DNA of 64,000 bases from Bradyrhizobium elkanii WSM2783 (lineage in GTDB: Bacteria; Pseudomonadota; Alphaproteobacteria; Rhizobiales; Xanthobacteraceae). Below are positions 16,411 to 24,802 of this stretch, in pieces; positions within the stretch are counted from its first letter, which is position 1, and every line of letters begins with the position of its first letter. The notes beneath the pieces were generated by a model, which saw only the letters and a program-made list of their open reading frames with translations, searched no databases and was not told the DNA's origin. The DNA lies in assembly GCF_000472865.1 (NCBI RefSeq), contig NZ_AXAP01000008.1, forward strand, positions 62,001-126,000. The letters are read 5' to 3'. The position numbers were made by a program, and so were the translations under genes.

Positions 16411-18651
16411 ATGCGCGCGACCGAGCTCGCGACTGAAGACACGAGGGAGATGCTCCGGGATTCCCTGCGCGGATTTCTCGGCCAGCATTGGCGCGCCGAC
16501 GCCATGAAGCACGGCCCGTGCCCGGAGGAGATCGCCGCCGTCTGGAGCAAGCTCGTGGGTCAGGGCGTTGCGTCGCTTGGCAGCGATCCCGACATGGGAG
16601 GGCTGCGCGAGGTCCTGGTGGTGATGGCGGAGCTGGGCCGCGCCGCATGCCCGGCGCCGATGTGGTCGGCAGCTCTCGCCAATTTCGCGCTCGCGGGAGC
16701 AAGGTCCGAGGCTTCGGTCGATTTGCTAAGGCGCCTGCATGCGGGCAGCGCGCGCATCGCGCTCTCGTTTGGGGCATTTGATCCGGACCGCGCGGCTGGA
16801 GCCATCGAGGTCACGAACATGAGGGCAAGCGGACTGCTGCGGTTTGTCGAGGCGGCGGGAAGCTGTACGCATCTGCTTGTGCCGATCAGTCCATCGGCGC
16901 TTGCGCTTGTTGCGATGGATGGCCCGGGTGTCGGCGTTGAACCAACCCGCGCGACGGGCGCCTGGGGCCTTCACCAGGTTCGGCTGAACGCTGCGCCGGC
17001 TGAAGTCATAGAAGTCGAATTCCTTGCCGTCCATGACCTATTGCGCAAGGCCAAGCTGGCGCTGATGGCGCGGGCGCACGGCGCCTCGCGGCGCGGGTTC
17101 GAACTGGCGATCGACTATGCCAGGGAACGCCGGCAATTCGGGCAGCCGATCGGAAAGTTCCAGGCGATCCAGCACAAGCTGGCCAATTGCTTGATCCTGC
17201 TCGAAGGCGTACGCCTGATCCTCGACCATGCAGGGGAACTGCATGATCGTGGCGATCGTCATTGGCCGTATTTCGCCGATTGCGCCGCCTCCTTTTCCGC
17301 CGAGGCGCTGCGGCGTGTTTCGCTCGAGACCCAGCATACGTTTGGCGCCATCGGCTATGCCGAGGAGCACGAGGCGCCATTGCACTTCAAGCGCGTGCAT
17401 CTCGATACGATCGCGCTCGGCGGCGCGGCACATGCGAGGCTCGGAATAGCCTCTTTCCTGCTGGATGATGGCGGTGCGGAACTGCCGCAATACGATCTCG
17501 GTCCGGCCGGCAATGCGCTGCGCGAACAGGTCCGGCAATGGCTGGAGCAGAACTGGTCGGGCGAGCGCAAGGCCGCCTTTGACGCGCAGCCGTTCGCCAA
17601 GCGCGAGTTCGATGCCGAGTTCGCGCTTGATGTCGGCAAGACCGGCTGGATCGGGTTGGGATGGCCGAGCAAATTCGGCGGGCAGGGGCGCTCGCCGCTG
17701 GAGCAGATCGCCCTCATCGAGACGACGGAGCGGGGCGAAGCGCCGCGGATTGGCGCCGCGATCCAGGCCAACGCTCTGATGATGTTCGGCACGCCGGAGC
17801 AGCAGCAGAAATATCTGCCGGAGATTCTCCGCGGCGAAGCCATGCACGGCATGGGCTACAGCGAACCCCAGGCAGGCTCCGATCTCGCCGCGCTGCGCAC
17901 CAGTGCCGAGCGCGATGGCGATCAGTGGGTCATCAACGGCCAGAAGATCTGGACCACGACGTGGTGGGGCAAGTACATGTTCCTGGCCGCGCGCACCGAC
18001 AGGGACGCCAAGCCGCCGCATGCCGGCATCAGCATGTTCATCGTGCCGATGAACACGCCGGGCATCTCCATCCAGCCGGCGACGACGATGTATGACGGCT
18101 CCTTTGCCAATATCTTCTACGACAACGTCCGCATTCCCTTGGACAACCTCGTCGGTGAGGTCGATAGCGGCTGGAAGGTGCTGACCGGGGCGCTCGCTTT
18201 TGAGCGCGGTCTGGTCGGCGGCGGCATCGTCCTGAAGGTCGCCCACGCCTTCGAACAATTGCGCCGGCATATCATGGCGGTAGAAGCCGACAGGCCGCCG
18301 CTCGCCAATGACCCGATCGTCCGCGACAGAATGGCCGTACTCGCGTCTGACATCGAGGTCGGCCGTCAGTTGATGATGCATTGCGCGGAACTGGCGGCTG
18401 ATGGCGTCACCCCGCCGGAATATGGCGCGATCAGCAAAGTGTTCTCCAGCGAGCTGATGGAGCGCTTCGGCGAAACCGCCCTCGACATTCTAGGCCAGCG
18501 CGCCGCGCTTTCCGAAGGGATGCCTGATGCAATCGACAATGGACGGTTCGAACAGAACCTGCGTCATTCGCTGATGTGGGTGATCAGCATTGGAACCAAC
18601 GAAATTCAGCGCAGCCTGATCGCGCAACGGGCGCTTGGGTTGCCGAGATAG
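16411..18651 (+). CDS. Fused double-domain acyl-CoA dehydrogenase
   Basis: 746 aa carrying two complete ACAD units. Unit 1 (about 1-365) has a C-terminal TFGAIGYAEEHEAPLHFKR segment. Unit 2 (about 375-746) has [26 protein letters not shown] and IGTNEIQRSLIAQRALG. In most bacteria such units are separate genes acting as heteromers (for example PimC/PimD-type or steroid side-chain FadE pairs); here they are one chain. Unit 1 is the more diverged and may be structural. The final motif of unit 2 has Gly where simple ACADs have the catalytic Glu, which also occurs in heteromeric forms. It sits between a crotonase and a CoA transferase, 10 bp from the latter. Confidence 0.88.
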   Translation: MRATELATEDTREMLRDSLRGFLGQHWRADAMKHGPCPEEIAAVWSKLVGQGVASLGSDPDMGGLREVLVVMAELGRAACPAPMWSAALANFALAGARSEASVDLLRRLHAGSARIALSFGAFDPDRAAGAIEVTNMRASGLLRFVEAAGSCTHLLVPISPSALALVAMDGPGVGVEPTRATGAWGLHQVRLNAAPAEVIEVEFLAVHDLLRKAKLALMARAHGASRRGFELAIDYARERRQFGQPIGKFQAIQHKLANCLILLEGVRLILDHAGELHDRGDRHWPYFADCAASFSAEALRRVSLETQHTFGAIGYAEEHEAPLHFKRVHLDTIALGGAAHARLGIASFLLDDGGAELPQYDLGPAGNALREQVRQWLEQNWSGERKAAFDAQPFAKREFDAEFALDVGKTGWIGLGWPSKFGGQGRSPLEQIALIETTERGEAPRIGAAIQANALMMFGTPEQQQKYLPEILRGEAMHGMGYSEPQAGSDLAALRTSAERDGDQWVINGQKIWTTTWWGKYMFLAARTDRDAKPPHAGISMFIVPMNTPGISIQPATTMYDGSFANIFYDNVRIPLDNLVGEVDSGWKVLTGALAFERGLVGGGIVLKVAHAFEQLRRHIMAVEADRPPLANDPIVRDRMAVLASDIEVGRQLMMHCAELAADGVTPPEYGAISKVFSSELMERFGETALDILGQRAALSEGMPDAIDNGRFEQNLRHSLMWVISIGTNEIQRSLIAQRALGLPR

Positions 18652-18661
18652 GAGTGGCCGC

Positions 18662-19849
18662 ATGCCGCAGCTCAACACCGCCACCGCACCCCTGGAAGGC
18701 GTCAGGGTGCTCGATTTCTCGATCATGCTGGCAGGTCCCTATTGTGCGCGGCTACTCTCGGACGTCGGTGCGGAAGTCATCAAGATCGAGCCGCCGGAGG
18801 GTGACGACATGCGGCTGCGTGCACCGCTCCGCGACGGCCACAGCGCCTATTTCGGCCAGCTCAATGCCGGAAAGCGGAGCCTGGCACTCGACCTGAAGAA
18901 CAGCGAAGCGATCGGCCTCGTTCACAGGCTGGTAGAGCAGACCGATATCGTCGTGGAGAATTTTCGTCCCGGTGTCATGGACCGGCTGGGACTCGGCTAT
19001 GAGGCGCTGCGCGAGATCAATCCGCGCCTGATCTATTGTTCGATCTCCGGCTATGGCCAGTCCGGTCCGGCGGCGGAACGTGCGGCCTATGCCATGATCG
19101 TTCACGCCGAAAGCGGGTTCGATCGTGCGCTGATGCGGTATGCAGGCGATCGCGACCGTCCCGCAGCGGGTGCGGTGTTCGTGGCCGATCTGCTCGGAGG
19201 CATCTTCGGCTATTCGGCGATCCAGACCGCGCTCGTGCAGCGATCGCGCACCGGAGTGGGGCAGCGGATCGACATCGCGCTGATGGATTGCATGCTGAAC
19301 CTGCTCGTCTACGAACTGCAGGAGGCGCAGTTCCCTGTGTATGCGCCGCGGCCGACTTATGGTCCCGTGCGGGCCAGCGATGGTGATATCCTGATCGCGC
19401 CGGTGACGTCGCGCAATTTCGCCGCCCTTTGCGAGGTGACGGGAGACCGCGCGTTGGCCGAGGACGCCCGCTTCAACACTGTGCCGGCGCGTGGCGCGAA
19501 CTGGGGCGCAATGATGCAGCAAATCGAGACGTGGACCGAGCGCCACACGGTGCGAGAATGTATCGCGGCGCTCGATCGCGCCGGCGTTCCCTGCGCCGAA
19601 TATCGCGATCCCGGCGCGGCGCTGACGGATCCGCATCTTTCGCAGCGCGGCGCCTTCGCGACGATTGCTGACGGCGCAGGCGAGTTTTTCGGCGTCAATC
19701 CACCCTGGAAGATGTCGGGAGCGGACTGCTTCATGCGGCGCGAGGTGTCGGCGGTCGGCGCGCACCGCGACGAGGTGCTGTCACGGGCGCTGGGCTTGTC
19801 ATCCGCGGAAATCGCCAGCCTGGCGGAAGCAGGAGCGTTCGGAAAATAG
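18662..19849 (+). CDS. CaiB/BaiF (class III) CoA-transferase family protein
   Basis: 395 aa. The N-terminus LEGVRVLDFSIMLAGPYCARLLSDVGAEVIKIE and VVENFRPGVMDRLGL are family hallmarks. The ATG at 18662 has an AGGAG site. Where its two relatives in this window have the catalytic Asp (GFD, before the Q/H-x-x-S-G stretch), this protein reads AYAMIVHAESG, with Ala144 at the Asp position, so ordinary formyl-CoA-transferase-type chemistry is doubtful. It could be a divergent transferase, a racemase-like or an isomerase-like member. Last gene of the run starting at 15594, ending 31 bp before the convergent MarR gene. Confidence 0.85.
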   Translation: MPQLNTATAPLEGVRVLDFSIMLAGPYCARLLSDVGAEVIKIEPPEGDDMRLRAPLRDGHSAYFGQLNAGKRSLALDLKNSEAIGLVHRLVEQTDIVVENFRPGVMDRLGLGYEALREINPRLIYCSISGYGQSGPAAERAAYAMIVHAESGFDRALMRYAGDRDRPAAGAVFVADLLGGIFGYSAIQTALVQRSRTGVGQRIDIALMDCMLNLLVYELQEAQFPVYAPRPTYGPVRASDGDILIAPVTSRNFAALCEVTGDRALAEDARFNTVPARGANWGAMMQQIETWTERHTVRECIAALDRAGVPCAEYRDPGAALTDPHLSQRGAFATIADGAGEFFGVNPPWKMSGADCFMRREVSAVGAHRDEVLSRALGLSSAEIASLAEAGAFGK

Positions 19850-19880
19850 TTCGCCCGCGCCAGCGATGCTGCAGAAGAAT

Positions 19881-20381
19881 TCAATCCTCGGATGATCCGG
19901 AAGAGCCCGATGGCGTCGCCTTTGCGATCGCCAGCATGCATTTCAGAAAATGCGCGCGATCTTCCTTGCGCAGCGGCGCCAGCATCAGGTCCTGCAGTTC
20001 TGCAGCGGCGGGAACAACGCTGAAGAGGGCGGCCTCTCCCTTGGCGGTGATCTGAACCTGCACGGAGCGCCGGTCTTCCGTATTGCTCTTTTTCGAGATC
20101 AGCTTTCGCGCCGTCATTCGCTTGAGCATCTCGCTCAGCGTGTTCCGGTCGCAACTGATGTGCTCCGCGAGGACCGATGGCGTGAGCGGGCCGCGTTGAT
20201 ACAGCGCCATGAGCACGCCGAACTGCCGGGGGGTGATGTCACTCTGGCGCGTCACTTTCTGATAGAGGACGTCGTAGCGGGCTTCGAGCAGCCGAAGAAG
20301 AAAGCCGATGCCACCTTCCAGCCGCCAGTTTCGGGCGAGCTCCGCAACTGAATCCGTCTTCATTGTCTTGTCGGCTGACAT
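19881..20381 (-). CDS. MarR family transcriptional regulator
   Basis: 166 aa with a winged helix-turn-helix: ITPRQFGVLMALYQRGPLTPSVLAEHISCDRNTLSEMLKRMTARKLI, then NTEDRRSVQVQITAKG in the wing, the DxRS/xVxIT signature of MarR proteins. It diverges from the small-protein/oxygenase operon starting at 20605. The 223-bp gap holds two dyads (20413-20447, 20546-20557) that are candidate binding sites. MarR members in such places usually repress and respond to aromatic acids or their CoA esters. Confidence 0.9.
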   Translation of the reverse strand: MSADKTMKTDSVAELARNWRLEGGIGFLLRLLEARYDVLYQKVTRQSDITPRQFGVLMALYQRGPLTPSVLAEHISCDRNTLSEMLKRMTARKLISKKSNTEDRRSVQVQITAKGEAALFSVVPAAAELQDLMLAPLRKEDRAHFLKCMLAIAKATPSGSSGSSED

Positions 20382-20412
20382 GCCGTTGTCGACCCGTGCT
20401 GTAGTCCATCTG

Positions 20413-20447
20413 ACACCAAGTCACCGTAGCCGTTAGCAGCTTGGTGT
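20413..20447. promoter_or_regulatory. Inverted repeat upstream of the MarR gene
   Basis: Perfect 8-bp arms ACACCAAG and CTTGGTGT separated by 19 bp, 32 bp upstream of the MarR start. This could be an autoregulatory site or part of a 5' leader hairpin; the long spacer makes a simple operator less certain. Confidence 0.35.
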
Positions 20448-20532
20448 TCCGTCCTCAACCCTTGGGACTGGCTGCCGAGAGCAGGCCGATCTGAAAGCCG
20501 GTCCGAAAGGCCGCATCGGTCCTTGCAAGATA

Positions 20533-20557
20533 ACTATCGATATAGTACGTATACGTA
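20533..20557. promoter_or_regulatory. Overlapping palindromes in the MarR/oxygenase divergent gap
   Basis: TACGTATACGTA (20546-20557) is a perfect 12-bp palindrome. It overlaps by one base ACTAT-N4-ATAGT (20533-20546). Both are in an AT-rich patch about 50 bp before the small-protein gene, a plausible promoter/operator region for the plus-strand operon and a good candidate MarR site. Confidence 0.45.
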
Positions 20558-20604
20558 ACAAATGCGGACGCGAACGGATCAAGGTTCGCGCAGGGAGGAT
20601 GGTT

Positions 20605-20916
20605 TTGGATCTGCGCCAGTTTTTGTCGATCCCGTATCTCCTTGAGGCTGAAGCCGTCGAAACCGAGCCAGGCAAGTGGCTTCTGCGGCTCGCTTATCCG
20701 GAACTGCCCGGCTGCATCGCAGAAGGGTTTGTCGTCGAAGACACGCTCAGAGAGCTCGAACGACGACGGATCGAACAGATCGTGAGCCTAGTGGAGGCGG
20801 GCAGTGAGCCGCCCGTTCCTCGAAAGCCGCTAGCCGCTTCCGATCCGCTGTGGACCGCCCGCGATCTGGGCTTGCCACCCCGCATCGCTGCTCTCCTCGA
20901 GCGCGCGGCCAAATGA
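20605..20916 (+). CDS. Small HicB-like-fold protein of unknown function
   Basis: About 103 aa. The segment WLLRLAYPELPGCIAEG followed by a helix (VEDTLRELERRRIEQIVSLVEAGSEPPVPR) is the pattern of the HicB antitoxin core, where a P-x-L-P-G-C loop is followed by a helix and E-P-x-P. There is no HicA toxin gene beside it and no DNA-binding tail, so it is not a toxin-antitoxin pair. An in-frame ATG at 20599 abuts the GGGAGG ribosome site, so the TTG at 20605 is preferred. It is 39 bp before the Rieske oxygenase gene and likely co-transcribed, suggesting an accessory or regulatory role in that system. Confidence 0.6.
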   Translation: MDLRQFLSIPYLLEAEAVETEPGKWLLRLAYPELPGCIAEGFVVEDTLRELERRRIEQIVSLVEAGSEPPVPRKPLAASDPLWTARDLGLPPRIAALLERAAK

Positions 20917-20955
20917 GGCCTCGCGACGAATTGTTGAATTGAGCGGAGGAAGGTC

Positions 20956-22275
20956 ATGCTATCGCACGAAGACAATGAAAGACTGGTCCGGGTCGGGAAG
21001 GGCACGCCACTTGGCGAGCTGTTCCGGCTGTATTGGATTCCCTTTCTGCCGTCAGCCGATCTCGTCAACGACGAACAGCCGAAGCGCATCCGGTTGTTGG
21101 GCGAAGATCTGGTCGCCTTCCGCGACACCGATGGCCGCGTCGGATTGGTCGATCATGCATGTCCGCATCGCGGCGCGCCGCTGATCTTCGGCCGCAACGA
21201 AGATTGCGGATTGCGATGCGTCTATCATGGCTGGAAGTTCGATGTGACAGGCGCGGCGGCGGACATGCCGGCCGAGCCGGTTCGCAGCCGCCTGAAAGAG
21301 CGCGTCCGGATCAAGGCCTATCCCTGCCGGGAGCGCAACGGGATGCTTTGGACCTACATGGGGCCGGATGCTGCAAGCCCTCCGCCGCTTCCGAACGTGG
21401 AGTGGAATCTGGTGCCGGCGGACCAGGTGCATGTCTCCGTGCGCGTCCAAGAGTGCAACTGGCTGCAGGCGGTCGAAGGCGAAATCGATTCCGCCCACGC
21501 GCCGCTGCTGCACGGCCGGCTCGACTCCCAGGGCACCACGAGCGCGTGGATTCAGAAGCGCGACCTCCGTCCGACGTTTGAGTGCATCAAGCAGGATTTC
21601 GGGATGAGCATCGCCGCCCGGCGGAACTACGACGAGAACACACTGTACTGGCGCGTCAACCAGTTCCTCCTGCCGTTCTATACGCTCGTCCCGCCACTAT
21701 CGCCGTTCCCCGATTTGAGCGGGCACGCCTGGGTGCCGATCGATGACGAGAATACGCTGTGCATCATGTTCTCGTATCATCCCTCGCAGCCATTGGCGCA
21801 GAAGACCCGTCAGATATTCGCAGAGGGGCACAACGGTCGGGAGAGCGGGCACGCCAGCAGGCATGCACTCGTCCAGCACCCCGTGACCGTTCCCTACGCC
21901 GGATACTGGACCAAATACAATCCGCAGAACGGCTTCCAGTTCGACTATGAGGCGCAGCAGACCACCTGGTTCTCGGGGTTACCCGGACTGTGGGTGCAGG
22001 ACGGCGCTTGTCAAAGCGGTGTTTCGCCGATCTACGACCGTACCAAGGAGAACCTCTGCTCCAGCGACACCGGCATTGCGATGACGCGGCGCTTCCTGCT
22101 CGAAGCGCTCGGCACTTATCGCGATCATGGCACCAAGCCGAAGGGCGTGACCGACCCCGACGTGTTCATGGTCCGCGCCGTGTCGCTGCAACTGCCGCCG
22201 GAAGACTCGTGGGTCGACGTCGGCGCCCGCTTCATGCGCGCGCAACTCGGCGCCGATTTCGGGTACAAGCTGTGA
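20956..22275 (+). CDS. Rieske oxygenase, phthalate-dioxygenase-like (oxygenase component)
   Basis: 439 aa. Rieske ligands C69-x-H71 (CPHRG) and C88-x2-H91 (CVYHGW); mononuclear iron ligands His181 and His186 in EGEIDSAHAPLLH, with the preceding Asp178 expected to bridge electron transfer between subunits. This is the homomultimeric phthalate dioxygenase/phenoxybenzoate dioxygenase group that needs no beta subunit and is served by a flavin-[2Fe-2S] reductase, which is exactly what the next gene encodes. Such enzymes hydroxylate aromatic acids or demethylate/cleave aryl ethers; the substrate here is unknown. Confidence 0.92.
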   Translation: MLSHEDNERLVRVGKGTPLGELFRLYWIPFLPSADLVNDEQPKRIRLLGEDLVAFRDTDGRVGLVDHACPHRGAPLIFGRNEDCGLRCVYHGWKFDVTGAAADMPAEPVRSRLKERVRIKAYPCRERNGMLWTYMGPDAASPPPLPNVEWNLVPADQVHVSVRVQECNWLQAVEGEIDSAHAPLLHGRLDSQGTTSAWIQKRDLRPTFECIKQDFGMSIAARRNYDENTLYWRVNQFLLPFYTLVPPLSPFPDLSGHAWVPIDDENTLCIMFSYHPSQPLAQKTRQIFAEGHNGRESGHASRHALVQHPVTVPYAGYWTKYNPQNGFQFDYEAQQTTWFSGLPGLWVQDGACQSGVSPIYDRTKENLCSSDTGIAMTRRFLLEALGTYRDHGTKPKGVTDPDVFMVRAVSLQLPPEDSWVDVGARFMRAQLGADFGYKL

Positions 22276-22329
22276 GCTCGTCCGCTCGCATTAAGCGCAA
22301 TCATCGTGCAAGCGGAGGCGCCGGGGCTC

Positions 22330-23292
22330 ATGGCTGAGAGCACCATGCAGGTCCGTGTCAAACGGATCGGCTACGAGGCCGAGAGCATCAATTCATACGA
22401 ATTGGTCGCTCCCGGGGGCGGCAACCTCGTTCCTTTCACCGCCGGCTGTCACATCGATCTGCATTTGCCGAACGGAATGATCCGCAGCTATTCGCTCGTC
22501 AATGACCAGAGCGAACGGAAGCGCTATGTGGTTGCGATCAACAGGGATGCTGAAGGTCGGGGTGGCTCCAGGCTCATCCATGACACGGTGCGGGTCGGAG
22601 ATATCATGACGATTTCGCATCCCAGGAACAACTTTGTCCTTCGGGAGAACGCGGCGCATTCGGTGCTGATCGCGGGCGGAATCGGCATCACGCCGCTGCT
22701 CTCGATGATCCGCCGCCTCGAGGCGCTCGACCGCTCCTGGGAGCTGTTTTACGCAGCGAGGACACGCTTTGCTGCGGCATTCCTGGACGATCTACATGCG
22801 CTTCGGCCCCGTGTTCATCAAAGCCTGCACGTGACCTTTGACCACGCACCGCTCGGCCGCAAGCTCGACCTTGCGGCGATCGTCGAAGGGGCCCCTGCGG
22901 AAGCGCATCTGTATTGCTGCGGTCCCACGTCGATGCTCGAGGCATTCGAAGCAGCGACCGCCGGTCGGCCCACCGAGTACGTGCACGTAGAATATTTCAA
23001 GGCAAGGGAAAAGCCGGCCGCCGAAGGTGGGTTTGAAGTGAGGCTTGCGCGCAGTGGCCGAACGATAACGGTTGAACCAGGCAAGACGATCCTGAACGCG
23101 CTGCTCGATGCGGGAATAACGGCGAATTACGCCTGTGCCGAAGGTGTCTGCGGCACCTGCGAGACCCGGGTGATTGAGGGAATTCCCGATCACCGCGATC
23201 AGTTTCTCAGCGCGGAGGAACGAGCGGTCAACAAAACAATGATGATCTGCTGCTCAGGTTCGAAATCAGCGACGCTCGTGCTGGATCTGTGA
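22330..23292 (+). CDS. Phthalate-dioxygenase-reductase/VanB-type oxidoreductase
   Basis: 320 aa with three modules: flavin-binding barrel (IRSYSLVN, the RxYS motif, near 60), NAD-binding domain (GGIGITPLLSMIRRLE; CCGPTSMLEAF), and a C-terminal plant-type [2Fe-2S] domain (CAEGVCGTC plus a distal Cys in MICCSGS). It moves electrons from NAD(P)H to the oxygenase encoded 54 bp upstream, forming a two-component class IA system. The ATG at 22330 is preceded by GGAGG at slightly long spacing; an ATG at 22306 is possible. Confidence 0.92.
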   Translation: MAESTMQVRVKRIGYEAESINSYELVAPGGGNLVPFTAGCHIDLHLPNGMIRSYSLVNDQSERKRYVVAINRDAEGRGGSRLIHDTVRVGDIMTISHPRNNFVLRENAAHSVLIAGGIGITPLLSMIRRLEALDRSWELFYAARTRFAAAFLDDLHALRPRVHQSLHVTFDHAPLGRKLDLAAIVEGAPAEAHLYCCGPTSMLEAFEAATAGRPTEYVHVEYFKAREKPAAEGGFEVRLARSGRTITVEPGKTILNALLDAGITANYACAEGVCGTCETRVIEGIPDHRDQFLSAEERAVNKTMMICCSGSKSATLVLDL

Positions 23293-23327
23293 TTGGAGAT
23301 CTAAACAACAAACCGACGGGAGGAAGA

Positions 23328-24617
23328 ATGCTGGATCAGCTCGAAGCGGAATTTCCGGAACATGCGCCGCGCCCTTCCGATGCGCCAAAAGCGCTGGATG
23401 GAATTCGGGTGATCGATTTCTCGCACTTCATCGCCGGCCCCTTCGCCACGATGATCCTCGCCGACATGGGGGCGGAGGTCGTCAAGATCGAGGCGCCGGA
23501 GAAGGGCGACGATCTTCGCCGTTATCCGCCCTTGCATCCCGATCTCAGGCACGGCGCTCCGTTTCTCTGGACCAACCGCAACAAGCGCAGCGTCGCGGTC
23601 GATCTGAAGTCGCCGGAAGGCCTCAAGGTCGTGCGTGAACTGATTGCCACGGCGGACGTCGTCGTCGAGAATTTCTCGACCGGCGTGATGAAGCGACTGG
23701 GCCTCGACTACGACAATTGCCGCAGAATCAAACCCGACGTCATCTATTGTTCGGTGTCAGCCTATGGCCGGGACGGCGCCTTTGCCGATCGGCTCGGGTT
23801 CGATCCGATCGCGCAGGTCGAGAGCGGGTTCGTGTCCATGAACGGCTATGCCGATCGCGAAGGCGTGCGCGCATTGTCGCCGGTCATGGATATCTCAACG
23901 GCGATGATGGCCTCGAATGCGATCCTCGGCGCGGTGGTGGCGCGCCAGCGCAGCGGTGTCGGACAAGCCATCGAGGTGTCCCTGTTCGACACCGCGGTGC
24001 TGATGACGGGTTACGCCACGCTGCAACATCTGTTCAGCGGCGCTGATACACAGCGGCATGGCAACACGTCTCCTGATACGTGCCCGTCGGGCGTGTTCCA
24101 GGCGCAGGACCGCTCCTTCTATATCAACTGCGGCAACGACAAGATCTTTCAGCGGCTGATGGCGCAAGTGATCGGCCGCGCCGACATGGCCACGGCCGAA
24201 ATCTACGCGACCGGTCCCGAACGCATTCGCCGGCGCGACGAATTGTTCGCGATTCTTGGTGAAGCTTTCGCGCAGCAGCCATGGTCGTATTGGCAATCGC
24301 GGATGCGGGCGGCGGGCGTGCCCTGCGGGCAGGTGCGCAGCGTCGGCGAGGCCATTCGTTCTCCGGAAGCGCGCGAGCGTGCGATCGTGACACGCATCCC
24401 GCATCCCACGGTCGGATGGGTGCCGAATGTGAGCCTGCCGATCCGATATTCTGAAACCCCGGTCGTGGATCCCGTCGTTGCGCCGGCCGTGGGCCAGCAC
24501 ACGGAGGAAGTTCTGCGCGAGGTGCTCGGCTACGACGACGCGCGACTGGCACGCCTTGCGGAAGAGGGCGCGCTTGGCGCGCGTCGCCAGGTGGCGTCGG
24601 CGGGCAAGCAGGCATGA
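23328..24617 (+). CDS. CaiB/BaiF (class III) CoA-transferase
   Basis: 429 aa beginning at an ATG with GGGAGGAAG upstream. Family hallmarks: LDGIRVIDFSHFIAGPFATMILADMGAEVVKIE and VVENFSTGVMKRLGLDY. The putative catalytic Asp is kept in RLGFDPIAQVESG. It would activate an acid by transferring CoA from a donor thioester, probably a substrate or product of the neighbouring oxygenase, or of the compound imported by the downstream ABC transporter. It starts 35 bp after the reductase gene, so it is part of the same operon. Confidence 0.9.
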   Translation: MLDQLEAEFPEHAPRPSDAPKALDGIRVIDFSHFIAGPFATMILADMGAEVVKIEAPEKGDDLRRYPPLHPDLRHGAPFLWTNRNKRSVAVDLKSPEGLKVVRELIATADVVVENFSTGVMKRLGLDYDNCRRIKPDVIYCSVSAYGRDGAFADRLGFDPIAQVESGFVSMNGYADREGVRALSPVMDISTAMMASNAILGAVVARQRSGVGQAIEVSLFDTAVLMTGYATLQHLFSGADTQRHGNTSPDTCPSGVFQAQDRSFYINCGNDKIFQRLMAQVIGRADMATAEIYATGPERIRRRDELFAILGEAFAQQPWSYWQSRMRAAGVPCGQVRSVGEAIRSPEARERAIVTRIPHPTVGWVPNVSLPIRYSETPVVDPVVAPAVGQHTEEVLREVLGYDDARLARLAEEGALGARRQVASAGKQA

Positions 24618-24802
24618 GCGGCGGAGCGATCGTACGCTCAGGGGCCACGCCGTCATCGGGATCCGCGCGACCGAGTAATATCCGTCGCAGCGCAATATCC
24701 TTAGGCGCTTTATAAATATATATAGCTTGATCGAAAAAATACTTCGTGTCTTAATTCGCGCTAAGGGTGCGCAGCATCCAAAAAATATCAGGGAGGAAGA
24801 CG
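24618..24802. other. AT-rich intergenic leader before the Liv operon
   Basis: A 185-bp gap with an unusually AT-rich patch (TTTATAAATATATATAGC around 24708-24725) in an otherwise GC-rich region. This is the likely promoter zone of the transporter operon. I could not fix a -35/-10 pair or a convincing operator. Confidence 0.4.

Noticed and set aside
20605..20916. HicAB toxin-antitoxin system
   Set aside because: There is no HicA gene on either side and the HicB-like protein lacks a DNA-binding tail.
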